The notes below the pieces were generated by a model. It was not told where the DNA came from, ran no database searches, and saw nothing but the letters and a program-made list of their open reading frames with translations. Position numbers and translations under genes: made by a program. 45,875 bases of DNA from an uncultured Spirochaetia bacterium (lineage in GTDB: Bacteria > Spirochaetota > Brachyspiria > Brachyspirales > Brachyspiraceae), in assembly GCA_947040495.1 (NCBI GenBank), contig CAMRBQ010000013.1:1-45875 (forward strand), in the 5' to 3' direction. This document shows positions 42,380-45,875 of the stretch, piece after piece. Within the stretch, counting starts at the first letter, position 1, and each line of letters opens with the position of its first letter.

Positions 42380-43714
42380 CTAATTGTTTATTCTATCCTT
42401 TAATATTTTGTTCTGCTCTTCAAATCCCTTTTTGCCAAGCAAAGCAAACATATTTTTCTTATATGCCTCGACACCGGGTTGGTCAAATGGATTTACCCCA
42501 AGTATATAACCCGAAATAGCACATCCCTTTTCAAAGAAATATATAAGGCTACCTATAGTATAGGCACTAATCTCATCAATATCTATTATAATATTAGGGA
42601 CATTGCCATCGACATGAGCCATGACTGTAGCAAGCAAGGCATTGGTATTAATTTCATGCATAGATTTACCATCAAGATAATTTAATCCATCAAGGTCGCT
42701 CTCTTGCTTTTTAATAATTATATCATTATTTTCTTTGGCAACTCGAATAACTGTTTCAAAAATATTTCTACGCCCATCTTGAATATACTGACCAAGCGAA
42801 TGCAAATCTGTAGAAAAATTAGCGGAGGCAGGAAATATTCCTTTTTGGTCTTTACCCTCGCTCTCGCCATAAAGCTGCTTCCACCATTCAGAAATATATG
42901 AAAGCCTTGGTATATAATTTACTAACACTTCAGTCGTAAGCCCTTTGTTATAAAGGCAATTTCTTAGACATGCATAAAGTATAGCTGGATTTTTTGTTAT
43001 ATCATTTTCTTCTATGATAGAACACATAGCATTCGCACCCTCAAGCATAGCTTTAATATCGATACCCGCAACAGCTATTGGGATAAGCCCTACAGGTGAA
43101 AACACAGAAAATCTACCGCCAACATCATCTGCGATTACATAAGTACGATATGAATTCTCTTTTGAAAGTGTTATAAGTGCCCCTCTCTTTTCATCAGTGG
43201 TTGCAATTATTCTTTTTGAAGCACCGTCTGCTCCATATCTTTTTTCAGCATATTCTTTTAATAATCGAAAAGCCATGGCAGGTTCTGTTGTTGTGCCACT
43301 TTTTGAAATGACATTTATATAAAAATCTTTGCCTTCCAAAAACTCTAGTAATTGTTTATGATAATGCCCACTTATATTATGCCCAGCATATACAATTGTC
43401 GGGCTACCCTTCTTTGATATGTCAAATGGATTTATAAAACTTTCGATAACAGCACGAGAGCCCAAATAAGAGCCGCCTATTCCTATAACAACGAGCACCT
43501 CACTATTCTCTCTTATTTCTTTGGCTAATACATTTATATTATCTGTTAATTTAAGCATCTCTTGAGGAAGTCCCATCCAACCTAAAAAATCATTGCCCGC
43601 ACCATTTTTATTTTTTAATTTATCATTAGAAGAATATGCTAATTCCTTCATATAATCTAATTCATACTCATTCAAAAAATTTAATGTATTTTTATAATTA
43701 ATAGATAAAGACAT
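42380..43714 (-). CDS. pgi: Glucose-6-phosphate isomerase
   Basis: Interconverts glucose-6-phosphate and fructose-6-phosphate. The 444-residue form is the shorter Firmicute/Thermotoga-type Pgi. Signatures are VVIGIGGSYLGSRAVIE (about 76-92), NVISKSGTTTEPAMAFRLL, DDVGGRFSVFSPVGLIP, the catalytic YGESEGKDQKGIFPA, FSTDLHSLGQYIQDG, and the C-terminal GVNPFDQPGVEAYKKN with the active-site Lys. AAGGAGA lies 8 nt before the ATG, and a promoter lies at 43751-43778. murB follows 2 bp after the stop. The link is metabolic: fructose-6-phosphate feeds amino-sugar and peptidoglycan precursors. Confidence 0.97.
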   Translation of the reverse strand: MSLSINYKNTLNFLNEYELDYMKELAYSSNDKLKNKNGAGNDFLGWMGLPQEMLKLTDNINVLAKEIRENSEVLVVIGIGGSYLGSRAVIESFINPFDISKKGSPTIVYAGHNISGHYHKQLLEFLEGKDFYINVISKSGTTTEPAMAFRLLKEYAEKRYGADGASKRIIATTDEKRGALITLSKENSYRTYVIADDVGGRFSVFSPVGLIPIAVAGIDIKAMLEGANAMCSIIEENDITKNPAILYACLRNCLYNKGLTTEVLVNYIPRLSYISEWWKQLYGESEGKDQKGIFPASANFSTDLHSLGQYIQDGRRNIFETVIRVAKENNDIIIKKQESDLDGLNYLDGKSMHEINTNALLATVMAHVDGNVPNIIIDIDEISAYTIGSLIYFFEKGCAISGYILGVNPFDQPGVEAYKKNMFALLGKKGFEEQNKILKDRINN

Positions 43715-43750
43715 ACTATAACTCTCCTTAAAATCTGTCTGATTAAAACC

Positions 43751-43778
43751 AGTGTAGCATAAAAAATAAAAAAAACAA
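43751..43778 (-). promoter_or_regulatory. pgi-murB promoter
   Basis: Minus strand TTGTTT (43778-43773), 16-bp spacer, TACACT (43756-43751), leader about 30 nt. Confidence 0.55.
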
Positions 43779-43811
43779 TTTATATTATAATTAAAAATAT
43801 TTATTTAGAAT

Positions 43812-44762
43812 CTATCGTCTTAAAGACATTCTTCTATATGTATGTACCTCGCCTCTTATAACCAATGAAATAGCCATGGCATTCATCGGGTAAGACATCC
43901 CACCTAAGCCCGCATCACCTATATGCATAATATCTGCTCCAGCCATTTTAGACATAAGAGCAATTTGTTTAATTGTATCAATTGGGGCATTTTCTTGTGC
44001 CGTACCAATGGCAGTTTTCGTTAGAAGTTTTAATTTCTTTGCTTCATCAATTAAAACTTTCACAGCCTCCATAGTATAGCCGGGCAAAGTACCGGGTGCT
44101 CCAAACATAATAACATCAGCACCAGCATTTGCTATTTTTCTAACATTATATAAAGAATCAGTATTCCCACTACCCGCTCCATGCATTTTTCCTGACACTA
44201 TCATCATTTTACCTTTTGCAATTTGAGCTAATTCTTCAGTAGATTTTGCAATTGTATCGATTGATACTTTTGTATGTGGATTGCCTGTAAGAACAATATA
44301 GTCAAATCCCAAATCTAATGCATGTTTAAAATTTTCTTTTGTAGCCTTAAAACCTTCGGGATAGTCTACCCCATCGGCTACAGGTTCTAAGTTAGTTCCA
44401 ATAAAACGCCCCGTATATTCTTTTATGCGATGTACACAATCTTTTTTTTGTTTTGATTTTTCATATAAATCTAATTGGCTTTTCAAAATACTTTCTATAC
44501 GAGGCATAGTATCATCTATTTCAGCTTCATCTAGTCCATAAATAAAAGGGTTGATAACATCAAAAGTATTTAGTGTTATCATATCAACTCCAAAAGAAGC
44601 AAGAAGTTCAGGGTCAGACACAAGTTCAACCAGTGGACGCTTACTGATTAAAGCCTCCGCCATAACAGAACGCCCTTCTGAGCCTGCTATGGTTTTAATT
44701 AAAGTTTTTGTATCCATTTTTAAAGTTTCAGTTTTATTTAATTCAAAAATTCTTTTAGGCAT
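43812..44762 (-). CDS. Predicted TIM-barrel protein (DUF7916-like), unknown function
   Basis: Cytoplasmic protein of 316 residues with the strand pattern of a TIM barrel: GVDMITLNTFDV, FDYIVLTGNP, KMMIVSGKMHGAGSGNT, GADVIMFGAPGTLPGYT, LLTKTAIGTAQE and GADIMHIGDAGLGGMSYP. The N-terminal SEGRSVMAEALISKRPLVELVS (about 28-49) is, from memory, typical of a family often mislabelled as haloacid dehalogenase and now DUF7916. No HAD motif is present. It follows the ABC ATPase gene by 12 bp, so it belongs to that transporter operon and may act on the imported compound. The family number should be treated as recalled, not checked. Confidence 0.6.
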   Translation of the reverse strand: MPKRIFELNKTETLKMDTKTLIKTIAGSEGRSVMAEALISKRPLVELVSDPELLASFGVDMITLNTFDVINPFIYGLDEAEIDDTMPRIESILKSQLDLYEKSKQKKDCVHRIKEYTGRFIGTNLEPVADGVDYPEGFKATKENFKHALDLGFDYIVLTGNPHTKVSIDTIAKSTEELAQIAKGKMMIVSGKMHGAGSGNTDSLYNVRKIANAGADVIMFGAPGTLPGYTMEAVKVLIDEAKKLKLLTKTAIGTAQENAPIDTIKQIALMSKMAGADIMHIGDAGLGGMSYPMNAMAISLVIRGEVHTYRRMSLRR

Positions 44763-44774
44763 CTCTTATATCCG

Positions 44775-45551
44775 TTATTTTTTTTCTGCTAAATACTCTT
44801 TATACACTTCTTTCCAAATTTCATTTTTGATATCATTAAACTCTTGTGTAAATTTAACTTCGGTAGTGCGTGGATAAGAGATAGGTATGTCAACAATACT
44901 TTTAATACGACCGGGACGTGGACTCATAATAACCACCCTTTGTGATAAAAATACAGCCTCATCAACATCATGAGTAATAAAAAAACATGTCTTTTTTTCT
45001 TCTTGCCAAGTAGCAAGCAATTCAGATTGTAGTTGTGTTCTAGTCTGAGCATCTAATGCCCCAAAAGGTTCATCCATTAAAAGCACTCTAGGATTAACAG
45101 CATAAGCACGAGCGATAGCAACACGCTGCTTCATACCACCTGAAAGCTCTTTTGGAAAAGCATTCTTAAAATCTAACAGACCAACAGATTTAAGATAATG
45201 ATCCACTTTTTCATCGACCACTGCCTTAGGTAGTTTTTGTATTTTAAGCCCGAAGGCAACATTTTTAGCCACAGTAAGCCATGGAAATAAAGCATATTGT
45301 TGGAAAACAACTCCTCTATCTGAACCTGTTCCAAAAATTGGATTTCCATCAATTTCTATAGTACCAGAAGTTGGAGTATCAAGCCCTGCTAAAATATTTA
45401 ATAAAGTGCTTTTTCCACAACCAGAAGAACCAATAACACATACAAACTCTTTTTCTTTTATATCTAAGTTTACATTGTTTAATGCATGCACATCTTGAGT
45501 GGTTCCTTTATAAATTTTACTGACATTTGAAATATGTACTTTTATGCTCAT
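44775..45551 (-). CDS. ABC transporter ATPase, nitrate/sulfonate/taurine type
   Basis: Energises uptake through the adjacent permease. The 258-residue protein has Walker A GSSGCGKST (41-49), the Q-loop region GVVFQQYALFPWLTVAKNV, signature LSGGMKQRVAIARA, Walker B RVLLMDEPFGALD and the H-loop FFITHDVDEAVFL. The overall sequence is of the SsuB/TauB/NrtD group, which also includes thiamine-precursor (ThiZ) importers. The ATG overlaps the permease stop as ATGA, and the TIM-barrel gene follows 12 bp downstream. No binding-protein gene is inside the window; it may lie beyond the right edge. The substrate cannot be assigned. Confidence 0.93.
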   Translation of the reverse strand: MSIKVHISNVSKIYKGTTQDVHALNNVNLDIKEKEFVCVIGSSGCGKSTLLNILAGLDTPTSGTIEIDGNPIFGTGSDRGVVFQQYALFPWLTVAKNVAFGLKIQKLPKAVVDEKVDHYLKSVGLLDFKNAFPKELSGGMKQRVAIARAYAVNPRVLLMDEPFGALDAQTRTQLQSELLATWQEEKKTCFFITHDVDEAVFLSQRVVIMSPRPGRIKSIVDIPISYPRTTEVKFTQEFNDIKNEIWKEVYKEYLAEKK

Positions 45552-45875
45552 TTTTTCACCTTATCCTGCCACATAGTTAGTTTATTTTCAATCAAGCTTA
45601 CTACAATATTAAGACCCACCCCAACAATACCAATAATAATAATACCCAACATAACTATATTCATTCTAAAATATAAACTTGCCTCTTGTATCATTTGTCC
45701 AAGTCCAGCATTAGAGCCTGTAAGTTCTGCTGCAATTAATGTAGTAAGAGATGCCCCTAAGCCAAGCCTTGCCCCAATAAGTATATATGGAATCGATGCA
45801 GGTATTACAACTCTGAAAAATATATCTTTATCAGTTGCACCAAGAACCCTTGCCGCTTTAATTAAAGAGATCGGA
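45548..45875 (-). CDS. ABC transporter permease, SsuC/TauC type (partial, cut by window edge)
   Basis: The C-terminal 108 residues of a binding-protein-dependent permease; its start lies beyond the right edge. The EAA-loop pattern that contacts the ATPase is visible as KAARVLGATDKDIFFRVVIPASIPYI, given here only by its key parts KAARVLGA and VVIPASIP. Next come the membrane segment GARLGLGASLTTLIAAEL, the motif SNAGLGQMIQEA, and a last hydrophobic span MLGIIIIGIVGVGLNIVV before a short basic tail. This matches the SsuC/TauC/NrtB family. The stop overlaps the ATPase start (ATGA), so the two are translationally coupled. Confidence 0.9.
   Translation of the reverse strand, partial: PISLIKAARVLGATDKDIFFRVVIPASIPYILIGARLGLGASLTTLIAAELTGSNAGLGQMIQEASLYFRMNIVMLGIIIIGIVGVGLNIVVSLIENKLTMWQDKVKK

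Noticed and set aside
1-45875. tRNA, rRNA, CRISPR arrays, prophage or intact insertion sequences
   Set aside because: I found no cloverleaf-like segment, regularly spaced repeats, integrase or transposase. The dispersed repeats are too irregular to be CRISPR.

Overview
The window is a strongly A+T-rich bacterial chromosome segment: ATA and AGA codons are common, A/T runs fill the gaps, and GTG or TTG starts recur. It is densely packed with housekeeping genes. The gene set suggests a low-GC, anaerobic or aerotolerant diderm. Evidence includes B12-dependent ribonucleotide reductase, formate-THF ligase, meso-DAP dehydrogenase, Lnt plus lipoprotein methionine sulfoxide reductases, PgpH and PilZ. 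A Brachyspira-like spirochaete fits best, but this is inference from gene content and base composition and was not checked by any search. I see no tRNA, rRNA, CRISPR array or intact mobile element.

Layout. 1-6704: proS (-) diverges from an argD-plsY-gpsA run (+), which converges on a pta-purN operon (-). 6854-8589: two exported methionine sulfoxide reductase lipoproteins (msrB, msrA) and an enlarged HisE-like pyrophosphatase, closed by a strong hairpin terminator. 8646-11437: ddh (-), a small membrane protein lying between two copies of a 44-bp direct repeat, and a family-61 glycosyltransferase. 11493-19173 (all +): fhs, purF, def, a HAD phosphatase, nrdJ and a P-loop ATPase. 19174-19565 is a decayed stretch with a DUF1349 gene remnant and degenerate repeats. 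19566-28562: purH (-), cca and a cysteine desulfurase (+), a glycosyltransferase and M20 peptidase (-), birA (+), then fau and a pseudo-receiver/PilZ gene (-). 28639-40613 (all -): lysS; lnt, corC, ybeY and pgpH; a small Cys-rich protein; and a translationally coupled pair of an exported beta-propeller and an S55 peptidase. 40614-45875: a repeat-rich gap, an HD hydrolase (+), murB and pgi (-), then a TIM-barrel protein and an ATPase plus partial permease of a nitrate/sulfonate/taurine-type ABC transporter (-).

Functional threads. Formyl-THF supply and use are well represented (fhs, fau, purN, purH), with purF in the same purine pathway, but the genes sit in separate units. Envelope functions include PlsY, MurB, Ddh, Lnt, two glycosyltransferases, lipoprotein repair enzymes and the S55/propeller pair. 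Second-messenger functions are represented by PgpH (c-di-AMP) and PilZ (c-di-GMP).

Most notable observations: an S55 peptidase whose catalytic motifs are in circularly permuted order relative to SpoIVB, coupled to an exported propeller; a degenerate repeat family with an 18-nt core at the 3' ends of proS and purH and in the 40.7 kb gap; an Lnt with a 218-residue acidic cytoplasmic tail; a HisE with a second MazG-like helical segment; and a DUF1349 gene fragment.
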